Source of the DNA: an uncultured Candidatus Melainabacteria bacterium
GTDB taxonomy: Bacteria > Cyanobacteriota > Vampirovibrionia > Gastranaerophilales > Gastranaerophilaceae
Direction of reading: 5' to 3'
DNA length: 18,646 bases
Assembly: GCA_934757255.1 (NCBI GenBank)
Contig: CAKVLL010000036.1
Location: 1-18,646, forward strand
Shown: positions 1 to 6,957 of the stretch, piece by piece
Numbering within the stretch: position 1 is the stretch's first letter
How the letters are laid out: each line of letters starts with the position of its first letter
Notes under the pieces: generated by a model
Seen by the model: the letters and a program-made list of their open reading frames with translations, nothing else
What the model was told of the DNA's origin: nothing
The model's database searches: none
Program-made: the position numbers and the translations under genes

Positions 1-71
1 CCCTTCATGTCTTTAGCTCGTCTTTCGATTTGAGCTTCTTTTCGCTTATCGAACCATTCTTGTATTGTCAT
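1..71 (-). CDS. accD: 5' end of a gene running off the left edge, possibly acetyl-CoA carboxylase beta subunit
   Basis: An ATG at 71 opens a reading frame that continues past base 1. It reads MTIQEWFDKRKEAQIERRAK and then DMK, 23 codons in all. An in-frame TGA five codons upstream means the ATG (or the GTG two codons before it) must be the start. A short basic N-terminus with a W-F pair early on resembles AccD proteins, which begin this way before their zinc finger, but the zinc-finger cysteines lie outside the window, so the name is a guess. The only good Shine-Dalgarno (AGAAGGA, 104-98) is 26 nt from the ATG, with a small hairpin in between. Confidence 0.4.
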   Translation of the reverse strand, partial: MTIQEWFDKRKEAQIERRAKDMK

Positions 72-80
72 ATCCACTTT

Positions 81-104
81 CAGTCAAAAAACGACTGTCC
101 TTCT
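81..104 (-). promoter_or_regulatory. Ribosome binding site followed by a 5-bp hairpin upstream of the left-edge gene
   Basis: On the minus strand AGAAGGA (104-98) is followed directly by CAGTC (97-93), a 7-nt loop GTTTTTT, and GACTG (85-81). The ATG follows after 9 more nt. Folding the hairpin would bring the Shine-Dalgarno to normal spacing from the ATG. The pairing is seen; the role is inferred. Confidence 0.35.
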
Positions 105-254
105 AATATTACGATTTACTTAGACATTTTACACCAAATATATTTTTTTGGGAAGTGAGAAATAAAAATAGAAATTTATAAAAGCAATTTCACATTATTA
201 AAAAATTAGAAACAAATATTATCACAAGTTTTTTAGAATTAAAAAGGAGTAGTT

Positions 255-794
255 ATGACAACAGTAGAACCAATTAGAAGCACTAAAAACATCAAAAAAA
301 TTGAAAAATTTTTATCAAAAAACCCCAGAGATTTACTTCTTTTTAATATTGGAATAAATTGTGGACTAAGAATTTCTGATATTTTAGCTTTAAACGTAAA
401 AGATGTTAAAGGAAAACATTACCTTCAACTTATTGAAAAGAAAACCGGTAAATTTAAAAAATTACCGATTAATAAAAAATTAAAACCCATGTTAAAAAAA
501 TTTGTAAAAGGAAGAGCCGACGAAGAACCACTATTTATCACAAAATTTAATAACCGACTAAGTAGAGTAACTGCATATTTCATTATAAAAGAAGCTTGTA
601 AAACCGCTAATCTTGAAGAAAATTTCGGAACGCATACAATGCGAAAAACATTTGGTTATCATCATTATAAAAAGTATCATGACATTGCAATGTTACAAAA
701 AATTTTTAACCATTCTAACCCTGCCGTAACTTTACGATACATTGGTATAGAACAAGATTTCATAGAAAAAAGTATTATAAATTTCATCCTCTAA
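255..794 (+). CDS. Small tyrosine recombinase (phage-type integrase, catalytic domain only)
   Basis: A 179-residue protein consisting almost entirely of the tyrosine recombinase/integrase catalytic domain, which cuts and rejoins DNA through a 3'-phosphotyrosine. The whole catalytic set is visible: R39 in GLRIS, a beta-hairpin Lys near K63 in EKKTGK, H127-x-x-R130 in HTMRKT, H153 in NHSNPAVTLRY, and nucleophile Y162. The usual N-terminal core-binding (SAM-like) domain of full integrases of 300 or more residues is absent, so DNA choice may depend on a partner, or the protein may be a resident XerC/D-like enzyme. The start has AAGGAG (244-249) five bases upstream. The 3' end overlaps the convergent uvrC by 11 bp. 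No excisionase, att pair or phage gene is nearby. Family assignment is firm; its biological role is not. Confidence 0.9.
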   Translation: MTTVEPIRSTKNIKKIEKFLSKNPRDLLLFNIGINCGLRISDILALNVKDVKGKHYLQLIEKKTGKFKKLPINKKLKPMLKKFVKGRADEEPLFITKFNNRLSRVTAYFIIKEACKTANLEENFGTHTMRKTFGYHHYKKYHDIAMLQKIFNHSNPAVTLRYIGIEQDFIEKSIINFIL

Positions 795-2448
795 GTTTTT
801 TAGATCTTAAATCTCTATGGAAAGTAATTGCAAATCTGTGCGCTTCATCTCTTATTCGCTGGATTAAATAGAGCGCGTTAGAATCTCTCGGAAGTAAAAT
901 TGAGTCGGATTGATTTGGCAAAAATACTTCTTCTTCACGCTTAGCAAGAGAAACAAAGTCAATGCCACCTTTACCAACTTTTATTCCCATTTCTTCAACG
1001 ATTTGCATAACACTTGATAGTTGACCTTTCCCACCATCAATAATAATTAAATCAGGTTTTTCCCATTTAGGTTCACCTAATCTTGAAAGTCTGCGCGAAA
1101 GAACTTCTTTCATAGACAAAAAGTCATCTGGCTTTCCTTCTGTTGATTTGATTTTGAATTTTCGATAAGCAGTCTTTTTCGGCAATCCGTTTTGAAAAAC
1201 AACCATAGAAGCAACGGTATTTGTTCCTTGAATATGCGAAATATCATAACATTCAATACGGTTAGGGAAATTCGTCAATTGCAATTTTTCAGCCAAATAT
1301 GAACCAACTTCATTAAAATCATCTCTGATTTGCGCCATCTTTTTAAGTTTTGCATTTTCTAAAAGATTTGTTGCATTTTTAAGCGCAAGTTCATAAAGTT
1401 CTTTAAACTTTCCCTTTCCATAACTTATAGTAACTTTTTTACCAGAAAGAATTTTTAACCAATCCTGATAAAGTTCTTTTTCGCCTACTTCTTCCAAATC
1501 TTTTGAAATAATTCTATCAGGAAATTCTAATTTCAGATTTGTATAATAATCTCTGAAGAAGGTTTCAAAATATTCTGTTTTATCAACATTATCTACAAAA
1601 TAAGTAAAATCTTTTTTATCAATCAATCGCCCTTCTCTAACCATCATAATTACGATTGCAAGAATTCCGTCTTCATAAATTACGGCAATAATATCCTCAT
1701 TAAGCTTAGTGTTTTCATAAACAACTTTTTGTCTTTCCAAAGTTTTTTGCAAATCCAAATAGCTATCACGCATTTTTGCAGCTTTTTCAAACTGCTCAGA
1801 CTCTGCGTATTTCTGCATTTGAGTTTGAATTTGTTTCAAAAGTTCAGACTGCTTACCACTCAAAAATAACTCAACCTGTTGAATAAGTTTTTGGTACTCT
1901 TCCGGAGTAACTTTACCTTGGCAAGGTGCAAGACATTTGCCTATGTGGTAGTAAAGACAAGGACGGTTAGTAAATTTCGGAGTTTTACATTGCTTTAAAG
2001 GAAACAACCTCTTCAAAAAATCAAGCGTAGCATACATAGCGCCGACATCAGTATAAGGTCCGTAAAATCTGCCTTTATCCGGATTTAAATTTTTTTTGCG
2101 CACAACTTGAATGCGCGGAAAATCTTCTTCCGTAATTAAAAAATAAGGATATTTTTTGTCATCCTTAAGTAAAATATTGTATTTTGGTTTATGTTGTTTA
2201 ATTAAATGAGATTCTAGGATTAAAGCTTCAACTTCAGAATCCGTAATAATGTATTCCAACTTTTCAATTTGTGAAACTAAAATATTTGTTTTAGGACTCT
2301 CGTGTTGTTTATGAAAATAGCTGTAAACTCTTCGTTTTAAGTTTTTCGCTTTACCAACATAAATAATAGTACCTTCTTTATCATAATAAAGATAACATCC
2401 GGGTTGAGTTGGCACGAGTTTAATTTGTTCCAGTAAAGCTTCATTCAT
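784..2448 (-). CDS. uvrC: UvrABC excinuclease subunit C, lacking the C-terminal HhH domain
   Basis: UvrC makes both incisions around a lesion in nucleotide excision repair. Visible in order: a GIY-YIG nuclease domain (about 13-90, GCYLYYD and IIYVGKAKNLKRR, Arg39, Glu76), a four-Cys cluster (C154, C164, C172, C176) matching the reported Fe-S site, a UVR domain (about 200-232) for UvrB, and the RNase H-like 5' nuclease with D402 (YDISHIQG), D471 (IIDGGKGQ) and H537 (DEAHRFA). The protein stops four residues after the conserved HRDLRSK, so the tandem HhH DNA-binding domain that usually follows is missing (554 versus about 600 residues). I chose the ATG at 2448 because homology begins there and a TATAAT lies 7 nt upstream; the longer frame to 2490 would start upstream of that promoter. 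Its tail overlaps the convergent integrase. Confidence 0.95.
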   Translation of the reverse strand: MNEALLEQIKLVPTQPGCYLYYDKEGTIIYVGKAKNLKRRVYSYFHKQHESPKTNILVSQIEKLEYIITDSEVEALILESHLIKQHKPKYNILLKDDKKYPYFLITEEDFPRIQVVRKKNLNPDKGRFYGPYTDVGAMYATLDFLKRLFPLKQCKTPKFTNRPCLYYHIGKCLAPCQGKVTPEEYQKLIQQVELFLSGKQSELLKQIQTQMQKYAESEQFEKAAKMRDSYLDLQKTLERQKVVYENTKLNEDIIAVIYEDGILAIVIMMVREGRLIDKKDFTYFVDNVDKTEYFETFFRDYYTNLKLEFPDRIISKDLEEVGEKELYQDWLKILSGKKVTISYGKGKFKELYELALKNATNLLENAKLKKMAQIRDDFNEVGSYLAEKLQLTNFPNRIECYDISHIQGTNTVASMVVFQNGLPKKTAYRKFKIKSTEGKPDDFLSMKEVLSRRLSRLGEPKWEKPDLIIIDGGKGQLSSVMQIVEEMGIKVGKGGIDFVSLAKREEEVFLPNQSDSILLPRDSNALYLIQRIRDEAHRFAITFHRDLRSKKLRG

Positions 2449-2455
2449 AATTAAC

Positions 2456-2483
2456 ATTATATCATGTAGAATTAGTATGTAAA
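2456..2483 (-). promoter_or_regulatory. Promoter of uvrC, predicting a leaderless or near-leaderless mRNA
   Basis: On the minus strand TTTACA (2483-2478), a 16-bp spacer and TATAAT (2461-2456) lie directly before the ATG at 2448. Transcription would begin at or next to the start codon, and no Shine-Dalgarno is present. Confidence 0.5.
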
Positions 2484-2553
2484 AAGTCAACAGTAATAGG
2501 TTGGATTTTCAGCTCAACATGAAACTATATTATATGAGCGAAGCGAATTTAAT

Positions 2554-2578
2554 AACTTTCAACTGTCCACTTTCAACT
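2554..2578. repeat. Diverged fragment of the dispersed TTGAAA-TGGACA palindromic repeat
   Basis: Read on the minus strand this is AGTTGAAAGTGGACAGTTGA and onward, which matches the left arm of the repeat elements at 6873 and 8899 apart from G for A changes (TTGAAA-TGGACA-TTGAAA). The intergenic stretch 2449-2643 otherwise holds only the uvrC and ClC promoters. Confidence 0.5.
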
Positions 2579-2627
2579 AAAATTCATTTTCAAAATCTCC
2601 CCTATTCCCTTCTCAACTTATTAAAGA

Positions 2628-2633
2628 TATAAT
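2628..2633 (+). promoter_or_regulatory. Likely -10 box of the ClC gene
   Basis: TATAAT ends 10 bases before the ATG at 2644, leaving a 5' leader of only a few bases. No convincing -35 box is seen at normal spacing. Confidence 0.4.
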
Positions 2634-2643
2634 CAAGAGTGTT

Positions 2644-4284
2644 ATGGACAAGAAATTTGCAAAAATATTTATTCAAGCGCTTTTAGTCGGAGTTTTGACC
2701 GGTATAATTGTCGTACTTTTTAGGCTCGGCATAGAAAATGTTTTCGCTTTCATAATGTCAAAATTCTACGCAAATCCAATTTTATTTCTCCTAATAACTA
2801 CTCTTGGCGGATTAATATCAGGATTTTTAGTTTACAAATTAGCGCCTGAAACTTCCGGAAGTGGAATTCCTTACGTAAAACTGACACTCTTAAGAAGCGG
2901 AAAACTGATACGTATCCGCACAATTTTTGTGAAATTTTTTGCCGGTATAATCGGTATAGGAACTGGACTTTCACTAGGCAGAGAAGGTCCAAGCGTTCAG
3001 CTAGGTGCCGGAGCCGGTTCTTTTGTAGGAAAACTATTCAAACTAAACGGTAATAATCGGGATAAATTAATAGCTTCCGGTGCCGGTGCCGCAATTGGAG
3101 CAACATTCAACGCACCAATCGCCGGAACTCTCTTTGTGCTAGAAGAATTGATTCATAAATTCTCTCCTTCAATGCTCTTTCCTACACTTGTTGCAACTGT
3201 TACATCAGCAAGCATTGCTCGCTATTTTTTAGGTGTAAATCCCGCGTTCAATGTTACAATACCATCTATAAGCATAAGCCCAAAAATTGCATTAATTTGT
3301 ATAATATTAGGATTAATTTCCGGTGTTTTAGGAGTTTGTTTTTCAAAAATTATTTTCTTTTTCAACAAAATTTATTCAAAAATCAAAATTCCTAACTGCT
3401 GCAAACCGGCTCTAGCCGGCTTTATTACAGGTCTAGCTGGACTAATGTTACCTTATATATTATCATCAGGCAATAAAACAGTTGAAATATTATTTAACAA
3501 TAATTTTCCAATAGCACTTGTTTGTTTAATCTTTGCACTAAAATTTTTTGTAACTCCAATTTGTTTTTCATCCGGAGCTGCCGGTGGAATATTTTTACCA
3601 ATGCTAATGTTAGGTTCTTTTTTAGGATATATTACCGGTTTTTTTGCAAACTCGCTTGGAGCAGATGTAAATCTCGCAGCAATTGCCGCACTAGGAATGG
3701 CCGGATTTTTATCTTCTGTAGCCAGAACTCCACTTACTGCTGTAGTTATGGTATTTGAGATGACCGGCGGATATGAATGCATTTTGCCATTAATGCTTGT
3801 TTCTGCAATCGCAGATTTAACCGCCGAAAAACTGAATCATAAACCTATTTATGCAAAATTGGTTGTAAATCAATACAAAAATTCAAATATAAATTTATCC
3901 AAAACAACTCTTGTAAAAGATGTTATGACCAAAAACGTTAAAATTTTCAAAAATGATACAAATATTTTAGAAATATTGAATTTTATGCATCAAGAACATC
4001 ATTCAGCGTACCCTATATGCGATAAAAAAGAACGCCTGAGCGGAATTATCACTAAATCCGATATTGAAGACGTTCTTGTCGATTCTAAAATGAAAAACGT
4101 AGCCGTCAATCGAATTCTAGACACCACACCTGTTACGGTATACCCCAATGACAACTTATACACCGCATATTATCGTTTACATGAAAATGCTACAGAATGG
4201 GCTGTTGTTATTGATTACAATGATAAAATTTTAGGAATAATAACAAGAAAAGACATTATTAAAGTAGATTTAGAGAACTTTTAA
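2644..4284 (+). CDS. ClC-family chloride/proton antiporter with two C-terminal CBS domains
   Basis: A membrane ClC transporter that exchanges chloride (or a related anion) for protons. All signature elements are visible: GSGIP with Ser73, GREGP with gating Glu114, the NAPIAGTLFVLEEL helix with the internal 'proton' Glu168, GGIFLP (314-319), and Tyr403 in KPIYAKL. These match Ser107, Glu148, Glu203 and Tyr445 of E. coli ClC-ec1. Both glutamates are kept, so an antiporter is more likely than a channel. After the 400-residue core come two CBS domains (about 424-480 and 487-544), which in other proteins bind adenine nucleotides and could gate transport. Glu168 has no fluoride-type substitution, which argues against a CLC-F. 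The gene converges on the Crp/Fnr gene and their stop codons overlap (TTAA). No strong Shine-Dalgarno precedes the ATG. Confidence 0.95.
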   Translation: MDKKFAKIFIQALLVGVLTGIIVVLFRLGIENVFAFIMSKFYANPILFLLITTLGGLISGFLVYKLAPETSGSGIPYVKLTLLRSGKLIRIRTIFVKFFAGIIGIGTGLSLGREGPSVQLGAGAGSFVGKLFKLNGNNRDKLIASGAGAAIGATFNAPIAGTLFVLEELIHKFSPSMLFPTLVATVTSASIARYFLGVNPAFNVTIPSISISPKIALICIILGLISGVLGVCFSKIIFFFNKIYSKIKIPNCCKPALAGFITGLAGLMLPYILSSGNKTVEILFNNNFPIALVCLIFALKFFVTPICFSSGAAGGIFLPMLMLGSFLGYITGFFANSLGADVNLAAIAALGMAGFLSSVARTPLTAVVMVFEMTGGYECILPLMLVSAIADLTAEKLNHKPIYAKLVVNQYKNSNINLSKTTLVKDVMTKNVKIFKNDTNILEILNFMHQEHHSAYPICDKKERLSGIITKSDIEDVLVDSKMKNVAVNRILDTTPVTVYPNDNLYTAYYRLHENATEWAVVIDYNDKILGIITRKDIIKVDLENF

Positions 4285-4952
4285 TCTAACAGTTCAAAAT
4301 GGTTTTTATTAAATCTTATAAGTCCTTCTTTTTGCAGTTTTGAGAGTTCAAAACTCATTGCGCTTCTATCTACGTTCAAATAATCTGCCATATCTTGGCG
4401 GTTGAAATTTATATCAAAAGTATTTGAGTGGTTTCTTTGAGCTTCATTAGATAGATATGTTAAAACCTTGTCGCGAATGGTTTTCTGTGAAACATTTTCA
4501 ATCTTTTGGATAAGTTCAATATTTTCTTTAGAAAGAATTTGGAAAAGGTTATTTATTAAGACTTTATGTCTTGTGCAAGCATTTTGACACATTGAAGTAC
4601 ATTTTTCATAACTCAAAATCAGAACAATAGTATCCTCTGTAGTAATTGCATCAATACTAGATTCAACATTTTTAGAACCAACAAAAGACAGTGCCAAATT
4701 CTCATTCTTTCCCATTCGCGAAATAATAATTCTTCGACCCCAATATGAGTCTTTTTCTATATTAACACTACCGTCCAAAATCAAGTAAATGTTAGAAATA
4801 ACATCGCCTTGTCTGATTATCATTTCTTCTTTTTCGTATTTGCGAACTCTTGCATTAAAACATTCTAAAAGCCCTTTTAGTTCATCATCATTCATCCCAA
4901 AAAATACCGGTGAACTCTTAATTTGATTATAATAATTACTCAAGATTCTCAT
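4281..4952 (-). CDS. Crp/Fnr-family transcriptional regulator with a CxxxCxxxC motif
   Basis: A 223-residue cytosolic regulator. An N-terminal cNMP-binding-type beta barrel (about 15-115, with RQGDVISNIYLILDGSVNI) is followed by a dimerisation helix and a C-terminal winged helix (about 160-220; recognition region NRQDMADYLNVDRSAMSFEL). The segment at the start of the dimerisation helix has C118, C122 and C126 spaced CxxxCxxxC, as in a group of clostridial Crp/Fnr proteins of unknown signal. It lacks the N-terminal Cys cluster of classical Fnr, and the full cAMP phosphate-binding signature is not evident, so it is neither plain Fnr nor Crp. The start is supported by AGAAGG (4966-4961) 8 nt upstream. 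It is divergent from the small gene at 5081, a possible target. Confidence 0.9.
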   Translation of the reverse strand: MRILSNYYNQIKSSPVFFGMNDDELKGLLECFNARVRKYEKEEMIIRQGDVISNIYLILDGSVNIEKDSYWGRRIIISRMGKNENLALSFVGSKNVESSIDAITTEDTIVLILSYEKCTSMCQNACTRHKVLINNLFQILSKENIELIQKIENVSQKTIRDKVLTYLSNEAQRNHSNTFDINFNRQDMADYLNVDRSAMSFELSKLQKEGLIRFNKNHFELLD

Positions 4953-5019
4953 ATAAAATTCCTTCTAATATATCATATCACGAGAATAGTTTTAAATGTA
5001 ACAAAATACTACCGAACGA

Positions 5020-5048
5020 TTGACAAAATGCCATATTTGCTGTATATT
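5020..5048 (+). promoter_or_regulatory. Near-consensus sigma-70 promoter of the 5081 gene
   Basis: TTGACA (5020-5025), a 17-bp spacer and TATATT (5043-5048). This is the best-scoring promoter I see in the window, with an expected transcript start near 5055. It lies in the divergent gap next to the Crp/Fnr gene. Confidence 0.7.
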
Positions 5049-5080
5049 GCATACGTGTTTATATCTATGAGGATTTTAGT

Positions 5081-5392
5081 ATGAGAGTTAGTTCTGTTCA
5101 ATCTTATGGGGTTAATTCCATCCCCCAAAATAGGCGAAATGTAAAAACGCAAACACCTCCGCGAATTGATAACCCAGAATCAAGCGCAACAACATTTAAA
5201 AGTAAAGCTGGCGCAAGCGCAATTGGTGCAACATTGGGCGGAATTTTGGGTGCGGCAGCGATTACGTTTATCTCAGGCGGAGCAGCAATTCCTTTTATTG
5301 TTGGCGCATACACAGTAAGTGGAGCGGCTGCCGGTGCTAGTATAGGAAGTATACTGGGAGAAGATGAAAATAAAGACAATAACAAAGATTAA
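5081..5392 (+). CDS. Small glycine/alanine-rich hydrophobic protein of unknown function
   Basis: A 103-residue protein I do not recognise. Residues 1-38 are polar and unstructured, starting MRVSSVQSYG and ending with a TTFKS motif. Residues about 44-92 are hydrophobic and rich in Gly and Ala with small-xxx-small spacing (AGASAIGATLGGILGAAA, then SGAAAGASIGSILG). This could be two membrane helices of glycine-zipper type. The tail is acidic and polar (EDENKDNNKD). GAGGA (5069-5073) sits 7 nt before the ATG, a strong promoter lies upstream and a terminator downstream, so it is a well-formed monocistronic gene. The N-terminus resembles those of the genes at 6958, 9008 and 14239. Bacteriocin-like or lipid-associated roles are possible but unsupported. 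Confidence 0.8.
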   Translation: MRVSSVQSYGVNSIPQNRRNVKTQTPPRIDNPESSATTFKSKAGASAIGATLGGILGAAAITFISGGAAIPFIVGAYTVSGAAAGASIGSILGEDENKDNNKD

Positions 5393-5395
5393 TGA

Positions 5396-5438
5396 ATAAC
5401 AAAAGGTGAATTGATTTATTCAATTCATTTTTTTTGTT
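5396..5438 (+). terminator. Rho-independent terminator after the 5081 gene
   Basis: Stem TGAATTG (5407-5413) / CAATTCA (5421-5427) with a 7-nt loop is followed by eight T. Outer AACAAAA/TTTTGTT pairing extends it. Confidence 0.8.
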
Positions 5439-5462
5439 AAAAAACATGTTCTATGATATAAT
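5434..5462 (+). promoter_or_regulatory. Promoter of the YhaM-like/kinase operon
   Basis: TTGTTA (5434-5439), a 17-bp spacer and TATAAT (5457-5462). It overlaps the tail of the preceding terminator. Confidence 0.6.
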
Positions 5463-5487
5463 TTAACAAAAACTAGGAGAATCATTG

Positions 5488-6318
5488 ATGTTTAGCACAG
5501 ATATTATTTACGAAGTAGTAACATTTTCTATTGGCGACACCAAATCTGGTACAAAAATGGGAAAATTACAATTAAAGGATCCTAACAGCGGAGAATTTTT
5601 AAATTGTATTCTTTGGGAAGAGGCGCTAAACAGAATGGATTCAAAACTTTTCAGATGTGGCAATCAACTCCGAATTGTTTCAGGCTCGTTTAATGAAAAA
5701 TACAACAACTGTTTAGTTAATGCACTTGAATTAATTAAAGAAGCAAAAACAGGAATTGAGCCTTCTGATAGAGAAAAAGTTTTTCAGGAATTAATAAATT
5801 ATACAAACAAAATTAAAAATGAAAATTTACGCAATTTTGTAATGAAAATTTATACAGACAACAAAGAAAAAATTCTTGTTTGTCCGGCGGCAAAAATGAT
5901 GCATCACAACTACATTGGTGGCTTAATGGTTCATACTTTGGAATGTTTGAAATATGCAGACGTTAATATGCAAGCATTCTTTCAAAAATTAAATACTGAT
6001 GAAGTTTATGCCGCTTGCCTTTTGCACGATATAGGCAAAATATTTGAATACACAATAAATACAGAGTCTGGTTTGATTGATTACGACGAAAACTTTAGAA
6101 AAGAATGGCTGACACACTCTCAATATGGTTTTTCTATTTGTATGACAGCAGGCTTTAAACGTGTTGCAAAAATGATTGCAGCGCACCATGCCAGAGCAGA
6201 TTGGGGTGCAATTGTAGATTTAAATGAAAAAGATTTAGAACCAATAATCTATTTAATTCATCACATTGATGATTTATCCGCAAAATTTGGTCAAATCAGT
6301 GTTTCAATGTTAGGATAG
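5488..6318 (+). CDS. YhaM-like 3'-5' exonuclease (OB fold plus HD domain)
   Basis: A 276-residue protein matching the YhaM family, cytosolic metal-dependent 3'-5' exonucleases that act on RNA and single-stranded DNA. An N-terminal OB-fold-type region (about 1-85, with VVTFSIGDTKSGTKMGKLQL) should bind nucleic acid. The HD hydrolase domain follows: H139/H140 and H149 in HHNYIGGLMVHT, H180-D181 in LLHDIGK, H210 in THSQYG, H233-H234 and D261. B. subtilis YhaM is about 314 residues; this one is shorter at the C-terminus. I chose the ATG at 5488 over the in-frame TTG at 5485 because AGGAG (5475-5479) is then 8 nt away. The next gene starts 2 bp after its stop, so the two are probably translated together. 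Substrate is inferred from the family. Confidence 0.88.
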   Translation: MFSTDIIYEVVTFSIGDTKSGTKMGKLQLKDPNSGEFLNCILWEEALNRMDSKLFRCGNQLRIVSGSFNEKYNNCLVNALELIKEAKTGIEPSDREKVFQELINYTNKIKNENLRNFVMKIYTDNKEKILVCPAAKMMHHNYIGGLMVHTLECLKYADVNMQAFFQKLNTDEVYAACLLHDIGKIFEYTINTESGLIDYDENFRKEWLTHSQYGFSICMTAGFKRVAKMIAAHHARADWGAIVDLNEKDLEPIIYLIHHIDDLSAKFGQISVSMLG

Positions 6319-6320
6319 AT

Positions 6321-6833
6321 ATGATTATTATTTTTTCCGGCAAACAATATTCAGGCAAAGACACTGCTGCAAAAATTTTAATGGAAGCCATGCCAAGCTT
6401 TAGACGTTGTGCGATGGGGGATATCATTAAAATTGAATACGCACAAATGCACAACTTGACCTTTGAAGAAATTGAAGCAAACAAAGCTAATTATCGTCAA
6501 GGCTTAATTGATTTAGGTAATTGGGGTAGAAGTCAAAGTCCTGATTTTTGGTTGGATAAAATTGTTGCACAAAAAGGCGATATTGTTGTAACAGATGTTA
6601 GAATTAAACACGAATACGAAGTTTTCAAAAAAGCCGGAGCAATATCAATAAGAGTAGATGCCGACAGGGATATCAGAGAAAAAAGAGGTGGAAAGCTTGT
6701 CGGAGAAAATGACATAACGGAAGTTGACTTGGACAATATTACGAATTGGGATTTTCGTATTGAAAACAATGGCGACTATGATACGCTTAAAACAGAAGTC
6801 TTAAAAATAGTTGAAAAGATAAAGTCGGATTAA
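6321..6833 (+). CDS. Small P-loop kinase of the animal-type phosphomevalonate kinase / dNMP kinase fold
   Basis: A 170-residue NMP-kinase-like protein. The Walker A loop is GKQYSGKDTA (7-16) at the extreme N-terminus. Several stretches line up with human PMVK: FSGK..SGKD, I/LK..YAQ.H.L.F, GxWGR/E..., DVR (92-94), an Arg-rich lid near 111-123 and the late LDN...WDFxIENNG block (138-151). In bacteria and phages such proteins are usually annotated as deoxynucleoside monophosphate kinases. With no mevalonate gene in view and an exonuclease 2 bp upstream, re-phosphorylation of released (d)NMPs is the more sensible role; this is inference. AGGA in the upstream stop region serves as Shine-Dalgarno. 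The stop codon lies inside an 18-bp hairpin. Confidence 0.8.
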   Translation: MIIIFSGKQYSGKDTAAKILMEAMPSFRRCAMGDIIKIEYAQMHNLTFEEIEANKANYRQGLIDLGNWGRSQSPDFWLDKIVAQKGDIVVTDVRIKHEYEVFKKAGAISIRVDADRDIREKRGGKLVGENDITEVDLDNITNWDFRIENNGDYDTLKTEVLKIVEKIKSD

Positions 6834-6870
6834 AAGTAAATGGTGCAAAAAATTGCACCATTTACTTTTA
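6831..6870 (+). terminator. Perfect 18-bp hairpin at the end of the kinase gene
   Basis: Arms 6831-6848 and 6853-6870 pair perfectly around an AAAA loop; the kinase stop codon TAA is the first codon of the stem. The U-tract is weak (the TTTTA end of the stem). It abuts the palindromic repeat at 6873. Confidence 0.65.
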
Positions 6871-6949
6871 TAAATTGAAAATGGAAAATGGACAATTGAA
6901 AATTATTTAAAACAATTTTCCATTTTCCACTTTCAATTTTCCATTAAAA
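6864..6949. repeat. Palindromic dispersed repeat, copy A
   Basis: An 86-bp core is identical to 8890-8975 except for one base (A/T in the first GGAAAATGG). Inside it, arms 6873-6904 and 6914-6945 form a 32-nt imperfect inverted repeat (27 of 32 paired) around the loop ATTTAAAAC. It is non-coding. It resembles a REP or MITE-like element built from TTGAAAATGG-type motifs, and lies in direct orientation to copy B on the other side of the 6958 gene. Confidence 0.8.
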
Positions 6950-6957
6950 TAATTGTA

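Noticed and set aside
2449..2490. N-terminal extension of UvrC to the Met at 2490
   Set aside because: The extra 14 residues are unlike UvrC and the best promoter lies inside them.
3453..3782. 109-codon open frame antisense to the ClC gene
   Set aside because: Lies wholly inside a gene with clear family motifs, has no ribosome site and no recognisable protein features.
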